A model generated the notes under the pieces. The model did no database searches. It was given only the letters and a program-made list of their open reading frames with translations, and was not told the DNA's origin. This document shows positions 17,483 to 26,459 of a DNA stretch of 64,000 nucleotides, one piece after another. Position 1 is the first letter of the stretch; every line of letters begins with the position of its first letter. The translations under genes and the position numbers were made by a program. This stretch comes from Geomobilibacter sp964431365 (GTDB lineage Bacteria; Desulfobacterota; Desulfuromonadia; Geobacterales; DSM-12255). Location of the stretch: positions 1-64,000 of the forward strand of contig CAYSJJ010000003.1 in the NCBI GenBank assembly GCA_964431365.1, written 5' to 3'.

Positions 17483-18613
17483 CTACCCTTCGCCCCCCGG
17501 CAGGGTGATGGTGACGGTGGTACCGAGCCCCGGCTCGCTCTCCACCTGGATCGTGCCGCCGTGGGCACGGACGAACTCCCGGGCATAGTAGAGGCCGAGG
17601 CCGAACCCCCTGATCTGGCCGGTATGGGACGGGTCGATCTGATAAAACTTCTCGAAGATCTTGGGGAGTTCGTCCTTGGGCATGCCGATGCCGGTATCGG
17701 CAACGGTGATGTGACAGCCGTTCCCTACGGCGCGGAGGTTGATGGTCACATGACCGCTGTTGCCGGTGAATTTGAAGGCGTTGTCGATCACCTGCTTGAT
17801 GGAGAAGGTAATCTTGTCGGTGTCGAGCATTAGCGGCGGGATCGGCTCCACCGCCAGTTCGGCATCGATCCCCGGCTTTCTCGTTACCTCTCGGGATTCC
17901 GACAGGATGACGTGGATCAGCTTTTCAAGGTTGCAGGGCTCCTTCTTCAGCCCCTGGCCGGTGTCCATCATCCGGCTGAAGACGAGGAGGTCGGAGACCA
18001 TTCGCTCCAGGTAAGAGGCTTCATCCAGGATCAGTCGCAGGTTCTGCTTGAAATTCTCCTCCTGCGGATCGAAGACGCCGGTCCCCATGTTCTGGAGAAA
18101 GAGGGAGATCGCGGTCAACGGGGTGCGGAATTTGTGGGAGATGATCGAGAGGAAGTTGGACTTGAGCCGGTCCAGGTTCTTCAGGTTGGCGACCTCTTCC
18201 TTGAGGGCCTTCTTCACCAGCGCCTTGTCCACGGCGGTCTTCAGCTGCAGCAGGTTGAGCGGCTTGGAGATGAAGTCGTCGGCATCTGCCTTGAGGGCGT
18301 TGAGGATGATATCCTTTTCCGCAAAGCCGGTCATGACGATGACCACCAGGGTCGGTTCCGTCTCCTTCAGGCGGCGGAGCAGCTCGATGCCGTCCATCTT
18401 CGGCATCATGACGTCGGTGAGGATGACGTCGATCCCCCCCTTGGCGAAGATGTGCAGGGCCTCTTCGCCGTCGCCCGCCTGGAGCACCTCGTATCCTTTG
18501 AGGGCCCTGGCGCAGAGGTCGCGGATGATCGCCTCGTCGTCGACGATGAGGATCCGTTTCAGATTGAGCTGCTGGCGCTGCTCAACGGCTGGTTGTTGGG
18601 AGAGTTCTAGCAC
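17483..18613 (-). CDS. Response regulator-histidine kinase fusion (REC-HisKA-HATPase)
   Basis: A cytoplasmic hybrid signalling protein of 376 residues. The N-terminal receiver domain (about 18-130) has the acidic pair in LIVDDE, the phosphoacceptor Asp67 in ILTDVMMPKMDG, and a KPLN lysine. A HisKA domain follows, with phosphoacceptor His160 in IISHKFRTP, then an HATPase domain (DNAFKFTGNSG, ADTGIGMPKDELPKIFEKF, GFGLGLYYAREFV). There is no membrane segment. The GTG start at 18613 has no clear ribosome site and the only other start options lie inside the receiver. No partner gene is evident. Confidence 0.88.
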   Translation of the reverse strand: MLELSQQPAVEQRQQLNLKRILIVDDEAIIRDLCARALKGYEVLQAGDGEEALHIFAKGGIDVILTDVMMPKMDGIELLRRLKETEPTLVVIVMTGFAEKDIILNALKADADDFISKPLNLLQLKTAVDKALVKKALKEEVANLKNLDRLKSNFLSIISHKFRTPLTAISLFLQNMGTGVFDPQEENFKQNLRLILDEASYLERMVSDLLVFSRMMDTGQGLKKEPCNLEKLIHVILSESREVTRKPGIDAELAVEPIPPLMLDTDKITFSIKQVIDNAFKFTGNSGHVTINLRAVGNGCHITVADTGIGMPKDELPKIFEKFYQIDPSHTGQIRGFGLGLYYAREFVRAHGGTIQVESEPGLGTTVTITLPGGEG

Positions 18614-18682
18614 TATCGGTGACCATGCTCGGTTGAGATAAAAGGGCAGCTATAACCTTACCCTGTCATTGGCGGTTGGCAA

Positions 18683-21316
18683 CTAGCCGCCGATCAGGGA
18701 GTACAATTTTTCCAGGGCAGCTGCCAGGTTTTCCGGCTTGGTCCCCCCGGCCTGAGCCAGTTCAGGTTTGCCGCCGCCGCTGCCGCCGACCACCTGGGCG
18801 AGCTCCCGGATCAGCTCCCCGGCCTTGAAGCGGCCGGTCAGGTCCTTCGATACCGTCACCAGGAGGCTGGCCTTGCCGTCAGCAGCGGTACCGAGCCCGA
18901 TGATGCCGGAACCGAGCCGTTCCTTGAGGGTATCGGCCAATTCCCGCAGCCCTTTAGCGTCGGTTCCGCTGACCTGCGTTGCCAGCACCTTTACCCCTGC
19001 GATCTCACGGACTTCGGTCAGCAGGTCGGCCGAGGCGCTGGCGTTGATCCGGGCCTGCAGGGCTTCAACCTCCCGCAGAAGCTCTCTCTGGCGAGTCAGG
19101 AGCCGTTCGACCTTGTCGATGGTGCTTCCCCCCTCGGCCTTCACCAGGGAGGCAACCTGCCGCTGTTCGTCCTCCATCTGCTGGACGTGACGCACCGCCG
19201 CCGAGCCGGTCACGGCCTCGATCCGTCGCACCCCGGCCGCGATCCCCCCCTCGGAGAGTATCTTGAAATAGCCGATATCGCCGGCCGCAGTCACGTGGGT
19301 ACCGCCGCAGAGCTCCGAGCTAACGTCACCCACCGTGACGACACGGACCGTATCGCCGTACTTTTCCCCGAAGAGGGCGGTGGCGCCGCTGGCCATGGCG
19401 TCGGCAGCGGCCATCTCCCGGACGCGGACCTGGGCGTTGGCCATGATGAAGCCGTTCACCAGTTCCTCCACCAGTCGCAGTTCGTCGGCGGTGACGGTGG
19501 AGAAATGAGTGAAGTCGAAGCGGAGCCGCTCCGGCTCCACCAGGGAGCCGGCCTGCTTCACATGGTCGCCCAGCACCTGCCGCAGTGCCGACTGGAGCAG
19601 GTGGGTGGCGGTGTGGTTCCGTGCCGTTGCCAGCCGTTCGTTGACCGTCACCCGCAGGTCGACCGCTTCGCCGGTCTTGATGGTGCCGCTCTTCACCACG
19701 GCGCGGTGGACGATCAGGTCCGGATAGGGGCGAAGGGTCGTGGTGACCTCCAGGTGGGCGCTGCCGGTGGAGATCTCCCCGGTGTCGCCGGCCTGTCCGC
19801 CGGAAGCCCCGTAGAACGGGCTCTTGTCGGTGATCACCGCCACTTCGTCCCCGGCTCCTGCCTCGGTTACCACGCTGCCACCTCTGATCAGGGTCGTGAC
19901 GACCCCGTAGGCGGTCTGCTCGTCGTAGCCGGTGAAGGGGGAGCGGGTCCCCTCGCTGTAGAGGGTCTTGTAGATGTCGGCGATCCCCTCTTCCCCCGAA
20001 CCTTTCCAGTGCTCCCGCGCCTGGTTGCGCTGGCGCTCCATGCAGAGGGCGAAGCCGTCCTCGTCCACCGTCATCCCTTCGGCGGCGACGATGTCGGCCG
20101 TCAGGTCAACGGGAAAGCCGTAGGTGTCGTAGAGGCGGAAGACCGCTTCGCCCGGGAGGACGGACTGGCCGGCCTTCTTCAGCGTGGCCACATCTTCGTT
20201 CAGGATGGCGAGCCCACGGTCGAGGGTCTCGGCAAAGCGCTCCTCCTCGGCCAGCACCACCTTCTTGATGTACTCTTCCCGCTCCAGGAGTTCCGGGTAG
20301 GCGTCGGCCATGAAGGCATTCACCGCATCCACCGTCTTGTGGAGGATCGGCTCGGCAAAGCCGAGCATCTTGGCGTGGCGGGCAGCCCGGCGCATGATGC
20401 GGCGCAGCACGTAGCCGCGCCCTTCGTTGCTGGGAAGTGCCCCGTCGCAGATCAGGAAGGTGACGGCCCGGGCATGGTCGGCAATGACCCGCATGGAGAC
20501 GTCGTCCCTGTCGTTCTGGTGGTAGCCCTTGCCGGAGAGTTTGGCAACGTACTGGATGATCCCCTGGAGCAGGTCGGTGTCGTAATTGGACTTCACCCCC
20601 TGCATGACCGTGGATATCCGCTCAAGCCCCATGCCGGTGTCGACGGCCGGTTTGGGGAGCGGGGTCAGGGTGCCGTCTGCCGAGCGGTCGAACTGCATGA
20701 AGACGTTGTTCCAGATCTCCATGTACCGGTCGCAGTCGCACCCGACGGCGCAGGTGGGGCTGCCGCAGCCGACCTCGGGACCGTTGTCCCAGAAGATCTC
20801 CGAACAGGGGCCGCAGGGGCCGGTGTCGCCCATGGACCAGAAGTTGTCCTTTTCGCCGAAACGGTAGATCCGCTCCCGGGGGACCCCCTCCTGCAGATGC
20901 CAGATGTCGGCTGCCTCGTCGTCATCGTTGTAGACCGTCACGTAGAGCCGTTCCTTGTCCAGGCCCAGATCCCTGGTCAGGAACTCCCATGCATAGGCAA
21001 TCGCCTCTTTCTTGAAGTAGTCGCCAAAGGAGAAGTTGCCCAGCATCTCGAAAAAGGTGTGGTGGCGGGCGGTCCGGCCGACGTTCTCCAGGTCGTTGTG
21101 CTTCCCCCCGGCCCGGACGCACTTCTGCGACGAGCAGGCCCGCACATACTCCCGCTTCTCCATGCCGAGGAAACAGTCCTTGAACTGGTTCATGCCGGCA
21201 TTGGCGAAGAGGAGTGTCGGGTCGTTGTGGGGGATCAGGCCTGAGCTGGGGACAATGGTGTGTCCGCGGTCTGCGAAAAACTTCAGGAATCTGGCGCGAA
21301 TCTCTTTTCCGGTCAT
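18683..21316 (-). CDS. alaS: Alanyl-tRNA synthetase
   Basis: AlaS charges tRNA-Ala and edits mischarged Ser and Gly. It has 877 residues from the ATG at 21316, which has GAGGA upstream; a longer frame to 21412 is unlikely. The class II core begins TGKEIRARFLKFF and contains NAGMNQFKDCFLG and KCVRAGGKHNDLENVG. The editing domain has HTATHLLQSAL and ELCGGTHV. The C-terminal coiled-coil and C-Ala domain ends KLYSLIGG. It follows recX on the same strand. Confidence 0.97.
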   Translation of the reverse strand: MTGKEIRARFLKFFADRGHTIVPSSGLIPHNDPTLLFANAGMNQFKDCFLGMEKREYVRACSSQKCVRAGGKHNDLENVGRTARHHTFFEMLGNFSFGDYFKKEAIAYAWEFLTRDLGLDKERLYVTVYNDDDEAADIWHLQEGVPRERIYRFGEKDNFWSMGDTGPCGPCSEIFWDNGPEVGCGSPTCAVGCDCDRYMEIWNNVFMQFDRSADGTLTPLPKPAVDTGMGLERISTVMQGVKSNYDTDLLQGIIQYVAKLSGKGYHQNDRDDVSMRVIADHARAVTFLICDGALPSNEGRGYVLRRIMRRAARHAKMLGFAEPILHKTVDAVNAFMADAYPELLEREEYIKKVVLAEEERFAETLDRGLAILNEDVATLKKAGQSVLPGEAVFRLYDTYGFPVDLTADIVAAEGMTVDEDGFALCMERQRNQAREHWKGSGEEGIADIYKTLYSEGTRSPFTGYDEQTAYGVVTTLIRGGSVVTEAGAGDEVAVITDKSPFYGASGGQAGDTGEISTGSAHLEVTTTLRPYPDLIVHRAVVKSGTIKTGEAVDLRVTVNERLATARNHTATHLLQSALRQVLGDHVKQAGSLVEPERLRFDFTHFSTVTADELRLVEELVNGFIMANAQVRVREMAAADAMASGATALFGEKYGDTVRVVTVGDVSSELCGGTHVTAAGDIGYFKILSEGGIAAGVRRIEAVTGSAAVRHVQQMEDEQRQVASLVKAEGGSTIDKVERLLTRQRELLREVEALQARINASASADLLTEVREIAGVKVLATQVSGTDAKGLRELADTLKERLGSGIIGLGTAADGKASLLVTVSKDLTGRFKAGELIRELAQVVGGSGGGKPELAQAGGTKPENLAAALEKLYSLIGG

Positions 21317-21424
21317 CGGGTCCTCGTTATAGGTGGGGTTGAACTGATTAGTCAAAAGGCGGTTACTCACGCAGCAGACGCGGAACTCGCGGAGAAATGC
21401 AAAGGCAGACAAGCAAAAAAGAGC

Positions 21425-21889
21425 TCAATCCTCTCGAGCCAGCCGGAGGCTGTCAAAGATGGCGGCAAGGGAGAACCCACGACGCTGCAACCAGCCGACC
21501 ACCCGGCGCTTTTCCTGCGGGGTGGCGGTTGCCGGGTCGAACCCGGCATACCTGCGGCCCAGGAGCTCGGCAATTGCCCGGCGTTCGTCCAGTTCCTCTC
21601 CGGCAGCCGCCACTGCCGCTTCGATCAGTTCCGATGGGATTCCCCGCCGCCGGAGCTCCAGTCGGAGCCGGTGGCCGACGGCCTTTCCTTCCCGTACCGC
21701 CCGGGCTGCCCATTGTTCGGCGTACCGACGGTCGTCCAGATAGGCCAGATGCTGCAGCCGTGCGATGGCAGCCTCGATCTCCTCGCCGGGAAATCCCCTG
21801 GCAGTCAGCTTCCGGGAGAGTTCGGCACTGCTGTGATCGCGGCGGGCCAGCAGGTTCAAGGCCGCGTCAAAGGCCTTGTTTCCGGCCAC
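21425..21889 (-). CDS. recX: Regulatory protein RecX
   Basis: RecX binds RecA filaments and limits their activity. It has 154 residues from a GTG at 21889, two bases after the pilT stop codon. This fits the family length and the usual helical start (NKAFDAALNLLARRDHSS). Three-helix RecX repeats are visible, with YLDDRRYAEQWAARAVREGK and ARGFPGEEIEAAIARL. A longer frame to 22006 overlaps pilT and gives an odd Arg- and Pro-rich tail, so it is rejected. It lies in the recA-pilT-recX order, two genes from its target. Confidence 0.88.
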   Translation of the reverse strand: MAGNKAFDAALNLLARRDHSSAELSRKLTARGFPGEEIEAAIARLQHLAYLDDRRYAEQWAARAVREGKAVGHRLRLELRRRGIPSELIEAAVAAAGEELDERRAIAELLGRRYAGFDPATATPQEKRRVVGWLQRRGFSLAAIFDSLRLARED

Positions 21890-21890
21890 G

Positions 21891-23042
21891 CTAGAACTTT
21901 TCGATTTCCGGCGTTTCCCCCTCCGTCGCCTTTCCTTCGTCGGTAAACTGATCCCAGGTGGCGTCGGATGTGGAGGAGATGCCGGAAATCTTGAGGGCGA
22001 AGTCATCCGGGTTGGAGGACTGGCGCATCGCCTCCTCGTAGGTGATCATCTTGCCGGTCAGGAGCTGCATGAGCGACTGGTCGAAGGTCTGCATCCCATA
22101 GGCCACATGCCCCTGGGCAATGGCCTCGGGAATGAGCTTGGTCTTTTCCTTGTCGTCGATGCACTCCCGGACGCGGGCCGTGCCGATCATGACCTCCACC
22201 GCCGGGACCCGTCCCTTGCCGTCGGCCCTCGGGACGAGGCGCTGGGAGATGACAGCCTTGAGGACCCCGGAGAGCTGCATCCTGATCTGGCGCTGGTGAT
22301 ACGGCGGGAAGACGGAGATGATCCGGTTGACCGTCTCGGCCGCGTCCAGGGTATGGAGGGTGGACATGACCAGGTGGCCGGTCTCGGCCGCGTGCATGGC
22401 GGTCTCGATGGTTTCCATGTCGCGCATTTCGCCGACCAGGATGACGTCCGGATCCTGGCGCAGCGCCCCCTTGAGGGCGGAGCTGAAGGAGAGTGTGTCG
22501 AATCCCAGCTCCCGCTGGCTGATGATGCTCTTCTTGTCCCGGTGGAGGAATTCCACCGGATCCTCGATGGTGATGATGTTGCTGGTCCGGTTCTCGTTGA
22601 TGTAGTCGATCATCGCCGCCAGGGTGGTGGACTTGCCGCTCCCGGTGGTGCCGGTGACCAGGATGAGCCCCCTCTCCTCGGAGGAGATCTTCTTCAGAAC
22701 CTGAGGGAGGTTGAGGGTCTCGAGGGAGGGGATGCCGAAGGAAATGGCCCTGAAGACCATGGCCACGGTTCCCCGCTGATGATAGGCGCTGACGCGGAAA
22801 CGGCAGAGGCCGGGGACGCCGTAGGCCAGGTCCACCTCGTAGTTATCCTCGAACTGCTGCTTCTGGCGCGGGTTCATCATGGAATACGCCATTGCGCTGA
22901 CCGTTTCGCCGCTCAGCCGTGGCGCATTGGGGATCGGCCGGAGCCTGCCGTCGATCCGCACCACCGGCGGCAGACCGGTCTTGATGTGGATGTCCGAAGA
23001 GCGAGCCTTCACCGCGATTGTCAGGATTTCTATCAGGTCCAT
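21891..23042 (-). CDS. pilT: Type IV pilus retraction ATPase PilT
   Basis: This hexameric cytoplasmic ATPase depolymerises type IV pili for twitching motility and DNA uptake. It has 383 residues from the ATG at 23042 (AGGGAG upstream). Walker A GTTGSGKST is at 131-139. The conserved Asp box, GEMRDMETIETAMHAAETGH and the AIRNLIRE-like region (QTFDQSLMQLL) are present, with a 40-residue acidic tail. No other pilus gene is in the window. A 121-bp hairpin element lies just upstream of its start codon. Confidence 0.95.
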   Translation of the reverse strand: MDLIEILTIAVKARSSDIHIKTGLPPVVRIDGRLRPIPNAPRLSGETVSAMAYSMMNPRQKQQFEDNYEVDLAYGVPGLCRFRVSAYHQRGTVAMVFRAISFGIPSLETLNLPQVLKKISSEERGLILVTGTTGSGKSTTLAAMIDYINENRTSNIITIEDPVEFLHRDKKSIISQRELGFDTLSFSSALKGALRQDPDVILVGEMRDMETIETAMHAAETGHLVMSTLHTLDAAETVNRIISVFPPYHQRQIRMQLSGVLKAVISQRLVPRADGKGRVPAVEVMIGTARVRECIDDKEKTKLIPEAIAQGHVAYGMQTFDQSLMQLLTGKMITYEEAMRQSSNPDDFALKISGISSTSDATWDQFTDEGKATEGETPEIEKF

Positions 23043-23056
23043 AGATGCTCCCTGGC

Positions 23057-23178
23057 AGGTTGCTGAAAAACAGCCATCTCGCCGCCGTCCTCGCAAGCTC
23101 CTCGGTGCGGCGTAGCGCCGCTACGCCTCCCTCGAAGCTTTCTGCGGGTGCGACGATCTGACTATTTTTGAGCAACCT
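23057..23178 (+). repeat. Full copy of the ~121-bp hairpin element
   Basis: It has the same ends as the copy at 9905 and a centre reading GGCGTAGC-GCC-GCTACGCC. It fills most of the 160-base gap between the recA stop codon and the pilT start codon, so it would lie in any recA-pilT transcript. Confidence 0.93.
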
Positions 23179-23202
23179 TGGGTTCAAACAGTCTGTTTGG
23201 CT

Positions 23203-24210
23203 TTATGCCGCTACACCGCTCCCTGCCAGCCCGCACTGGGCGAGCAGCTTCTCCCTGATCTCCGCCAGCATCTCCGGGTGTTCCTTCAGGAAGATACGGG
23301 TATTTTCCCGTCCCTGGCCGATCCGGTCCTTGCCATAGGAGTACCAGGCGCCGCTCTTGTCGACGATCGCCCGATCGACGGCAAGGTCCAGGACGTCTCC
23401 CTCCTTGGAAATCCCTTCACCATAGAGGATGTCGAATTCCACCTCCTTGAAGGGGGGGGCAACCTTGTTTTTCACCACCTTCACCTTGGTGCGGGAGCCG
23501 ATGACGTCGTTCCCCTGTTTGAGGGAGGCGATCTTCCTGATGTCCATCCGTACTGAGGCGTAGAACTTGAGGGCGTTGCCGCCGGTGGTCGTCTCGGGGT
23601 TGCCGAACATGACGCCGATCTTCATCCGGATCTGGTTGATGAAGATGACGCAGCAGTTGGATTTGCTGATGATGGCGGTCAGCTTCCGGAGCGCCTGGGA
23701 CATGAGCCGGGCCTGGAGGCCCATGTGGGAATCCCCCATCTCCCCCTCGATCTCCGCCTTCGGTACCAGCGCGGCCACCGAGTCGATCACCAGGATGTCG
23801 ATGGCACCGCTCCTGACGAGCATTTCGGCGATCTCCAGGGCCTGCTCGCCGGTGTCGGGCTGGGAGACCAGGAGGTCGTCGGTCTTCACGCCGAGTTTCC
23901 GGGCGTAGCCGATGTCGAGGGCATGCTCCGCGTCGACGAAGGCGGCGATCCCCCCCAGCTTCTGGGCCTCGGCTACAATGTGCAGGGCCAGGGTGGTCTT
24001 GCCCGAGGATTCCGGCCCGAAGACCTCGATGATCCGTCCGCGGGGCACGCCGCCGACCCCCAGGGCCAGGTCGAGGGAGAGGGCTCCGGTGGGAATGGCA
24101 GCCACGTCGGGGAGCGGTTCGTCGTTGCCGAGCCGCATGATGGCCCCTTTGCCGAACTGTTTTTCTATCTGGCTGACTGCCAGGTCTATCGCCTTCTCAC
24201 GTTCCTGCAT
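23203..24210 (-). CDS. recA: Recombinase RecA
   Basis: RecA forms filaments on single-stranded DNA, drives strand exchange and triggers LexA self-cleavage. It has 335 residues from the ATG at 24210 (GGAGGAT upstream). It shows Walker A GPESSGKTT, VDAEHALD, the LexA- and DNA-contacting loops (QALRKLTAIISKSNC, then INQIRMKIGVMFGNPETT), and ISKEGDVLDLAV. The 75-base upstream extension has no conserved character. A weak promoter-like pair (TTGAAA and TATCTG, 18 bases apart) is upstream; no clear SOS box was found by eye. Confidence 0.98.
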   Translation of the reverse strand: MQEREKAIDLAVSQIEKQFGKGAIMRLGNDEPLPDVAAIPTGALSLDLALGVGGVPRGRIIEVFGPESSGKTTLALHIVAEAQKLGGIAAFVDAEHALDIGYARKLGVKTDDLLVSQPDTGEQALEIAEMLVRSGAIDILVIDSVAALVPKAEIEGEMGDSHMGLQARLMSQALRKLTAIISKSNCCVIFINQIRMKIGVMFGNPETTTGGNALKFYASVRMDIRKIASLKQGNDVIGSRTKVKVVKNKVAPPFKEVEFDILYGEGISKEGDVLDLAVDRAIVDKSGAWYSYGKDRIGQGRENTRIFLKEHPEMLAEIREKLLAQCGLAGSGVAA

Positions 24211-24342
24211 TGCAGATCCTCCGCTGTCGGTCGTCGGGCAGACGCCGGTTAATGGCCAAACAGATACCATATCTGGCGTAAACATTTCAACCTATATGGC
24301 TTTAACTCCTCCCACCCTACCCTTGTCAGGGGAGAAGCCGGG

Positions 24343-26442
24343 TCAATTCCCATCCGGGAAGAGAGGGAGGTTCGGTTGCATGGTCGGTTCGCCCATCGGG
24401 ATCAGGAAACAGAACGAGCTCCCCCGCTCCCCTTCGTCGGCGCTGCTCTCTACCCAGACCATGCCGCCGTGGGCTTCGACCATCCCCTTCACGATGGCCA
24501 GACCGAGGCCGGTACCCTTCCCCTGGAACTTGAACTTGCCTGTGGAGTGATGGTTGATGTCGCCGATCTCGTAGAAGCTGTCGAAGATCCGTAGGTGCTC
24601 CTCGGAACTGATGCCTATCCCGCTGTCACGAATCTCCACCATGAGAAAGAACCCTTCGCCCATCTGTTCCCAGAACATTCGATTGAAGCGGAGTATGGCG
24701 GTTTCGCGGTCGCAGAGATCGTCGCGGCAGGAGTAGCGGGTGACGATGGTGATGGTCCCCCCGTCCGGCGTGAATTTGACGGCGTTCTCCAGGAGTTCGC
24801 CGAAAACGTCTTCGATGAAGCCCCGATCGGCGTTGAAGGGGGGGTGGCCGGTCCCCCTGTCAATGTGGAGTGTCTGGCTCCGCTCGCCCAGGACCGGCGA
24901 AAAGCGCTTGTGTATGGTATCCAGCACGTCGTCCAGGTGAACGGTGCTCCGGTTGGGGAGGAGACTCTTCGCCTCCAGCCGGGCCACCTTCAGCAGGTCG
25001 TTGACGATGTCGTTGAGACGGATCCCCCCCTGGAGGATGATCTCCAGCAGCCGGCGGACGTCCTCCGGGGCATCCTGGCAATGGGCGGCAAGCAGGAGCT
25101 CGGAGCTGCCGATGATGCTGGTGAGCGGGGTCTTGAATTCGTGGGAGACCATGCCGAGGAAATGGTTTTTCATCCGGTCGAGCCGCTCCAGTTCCCGGTT
25201 GGCCTCCTCCACCAGCTCCAGGTTCTTGCGGAGGCGCTTCTGGGAAAGGGCCAGATCCCGGCTGCTCCGCTCCAGCATGGTGTGGGAGCGTTCCAGCTCG
25301 TCGTTCTTTTCCCGGAGCTGGCTGAAGATGCGGGCATGCTCGATGACGATCCCCACCTGTTTGCCGACGGTGGTCAGGAAACGGAGCTCGTCGTCGCGAC
25401 AGAGGCGTTCCGAGCAGTTCATGAGGTGCATGACCCCGATCAGTACATTGTGGGCAATGAGCGGCACCGAAACGACGCTTTCCCAGCCGGCATCCCGCAG
25501 GCATTCGCTCAGGCAGCAGCCGGTGAGATCGGCGGTAGCCAGGCTGTGACAACTGATATGGCTCACCATCCGGCAGCAGGCCTCGCGGGCCAGGCTCATA
25601 CTGTACAGCTCCTCTTCCAGGGAGGGGGGAAGTGCCTTGCTGCCGGTAAGCAGCAGGGTCTTCCGGTCTCCCGCCAGGAGGTGGACCGTCCCGGCCTCGG
25701 AACCGAACAGCGCCATGGTCTCGGTGAGAGAGACCTGCAGGACGTTCTGGAGGCGCAGGGTGTCGTTGGCATGGGAAAGAATGGCATTCAGGATCGTCAG
25801 CTCGTGGTTCCGCTGGTGGATCTCCCGTTTGGCCTGATGACGGAGCGTCACATCCTGGATCGTCACATGAACGAGGCGTTCGTCCCCGAGATCGATCAGC
25901 CGCGCATCGACTTCGCAGGCGCGGTGTGAACCATCCTTGTGGCGGAAGGAGATCGCCGTCAACCGCCCCCGCCCCCGTCGTTTTACCCGCAGGACCAGGG
26001 CCAGAAAGTCGCCCAGGTCCTCCTCGGTAACCAGGTCCGACCCGCGCCGGGCCGTCATCTCTTCATGGCTGTAGCCAAGGAGCTCCGTGCCGAGCCGGTT
26101 CACCTCTTCCAAGACCCCGGTTTCGGCGTTGAAGACGAAGATGGCGTTGCCCGCCCCTTCCAGCAGCGACTTGTACCGGCGGAGCCTCTTTTCCAGCGCC
26201 ACCTCCAGGTCGGCCACCTCCTGGTGTTGACCGGTCAGATGGCTGGCAATGAACTGATGGGCAAGGGCGATGAGGGCGAAGAGGAAGAGCGGCAGGCCGA
26301 TAAGGGCGAGGGGGACTGAAACGTGGGGATCGGCATCGGGCCAGAAATGGGCGGCCCTGCCGAGCTCCATGACGGGGAGGCAGGCACCGACGACGCCGGT
26401 CAGCACCAGCCACGTGAGCATTCTCTTTCTCGCCACACCCAT
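24343..26442 (-). CDS. Membrane sensor histidine kinase (TM-PAS-GAF-HisKA-HATPase)
   Basis: An inner-membrane sensor kinase of 699 residues. Two membrane segments lie in the first ~70 residues (LTWLVLTGVVGACLPV and LALIGLPLFLFALIALAHQF). They are followed by a PAS domain (NAIFVFNAETGVLEEVNRLG) and a GAF domain with many Cys and His residues (CCRMVSHISCHSL). Next comes a coiled coil, the phosphoacceptor His in GMVSHEFKTPLTSI, and an HATPase domain (ENAVKFTPDGG, DSGIGISSEEHLRIF, GTGLGLAIVKGMV). The ATG at 26442 has AGGGAG upstream. It has no response regulator beside it. Confidence 0.9.
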   Translation of the reverse strand: MGVARKRMLTWLVLTGVVGACLPVMELGRAAHFWPDADPHVSVPLALIGLPLFLFALIALAHQFIASHLTGQHQEVADLEVALEKRLRRYKSLLEGAGNAIFVFNAETGVLEEVNRLGTELLGYSHEEMTARRGSDLVTEEDLGDFLALVLRVKRRGRGRLTAISFRHKDGSHRACEVDARLIDLGDERLVHVTIQDVTLRHQAKREIHQRNHELTILNAILSHANDTLRLQNVLQVSLTETMALFGSEAGTVHLLAGDRKTLLLTGSKALPPSLEEELYSMSLAREACCRMVSHISCHSLATADLTGCCLSECLRDAGWESVVSVPLIAHNVLIGVMHLMNCSERLCRDDELRFLTTVGKQVGIVIEHARIFSQLREKNDELERSHTMLERSSRDLALSQKRLRKNLELVEEANRELERLDRMKNHFLGMVSHEFKTPLTSIIGSSELLLAAHCQDAPEDVRRLLEIILQGGIRLNDIVNDLLKVARLEAKSLLPNRSTVHLDDVLDTIHKRFSPVLGERSQTLHIDRGTGHPPFNADRGFIEDVFGELLENAVKFTPDGGTITIVTRYSCRDDLCDRETAILRFNRMFWEQMGEGFFLMVEIRDSGIGISSEEHLRIFDSFYEIGDINHHSTGKFKFQGKGTGLGLAIVKGMVEAHGGMVWVESSADEGERGSSFCFLIPMGEPTMQPNLPLFPDGN

Positions 26443-26459
26443 GTTCGCTCCCTCTGCCG

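Noticed and set aside
21890..22006. Longer recX starting inside pilT
   Set aside because: It overlaps the 3' end of pilT by over 100 bases and encodes an odd Pro/Arg-rich tail; the GTG at 21889 fits the family length.
24211..24342. SOS (LexA) box upstream of recA
   Set aside because: No clear match to the GGTT-type Geobacter LexA consensus could be found by eye; a matrix scan would be needed.
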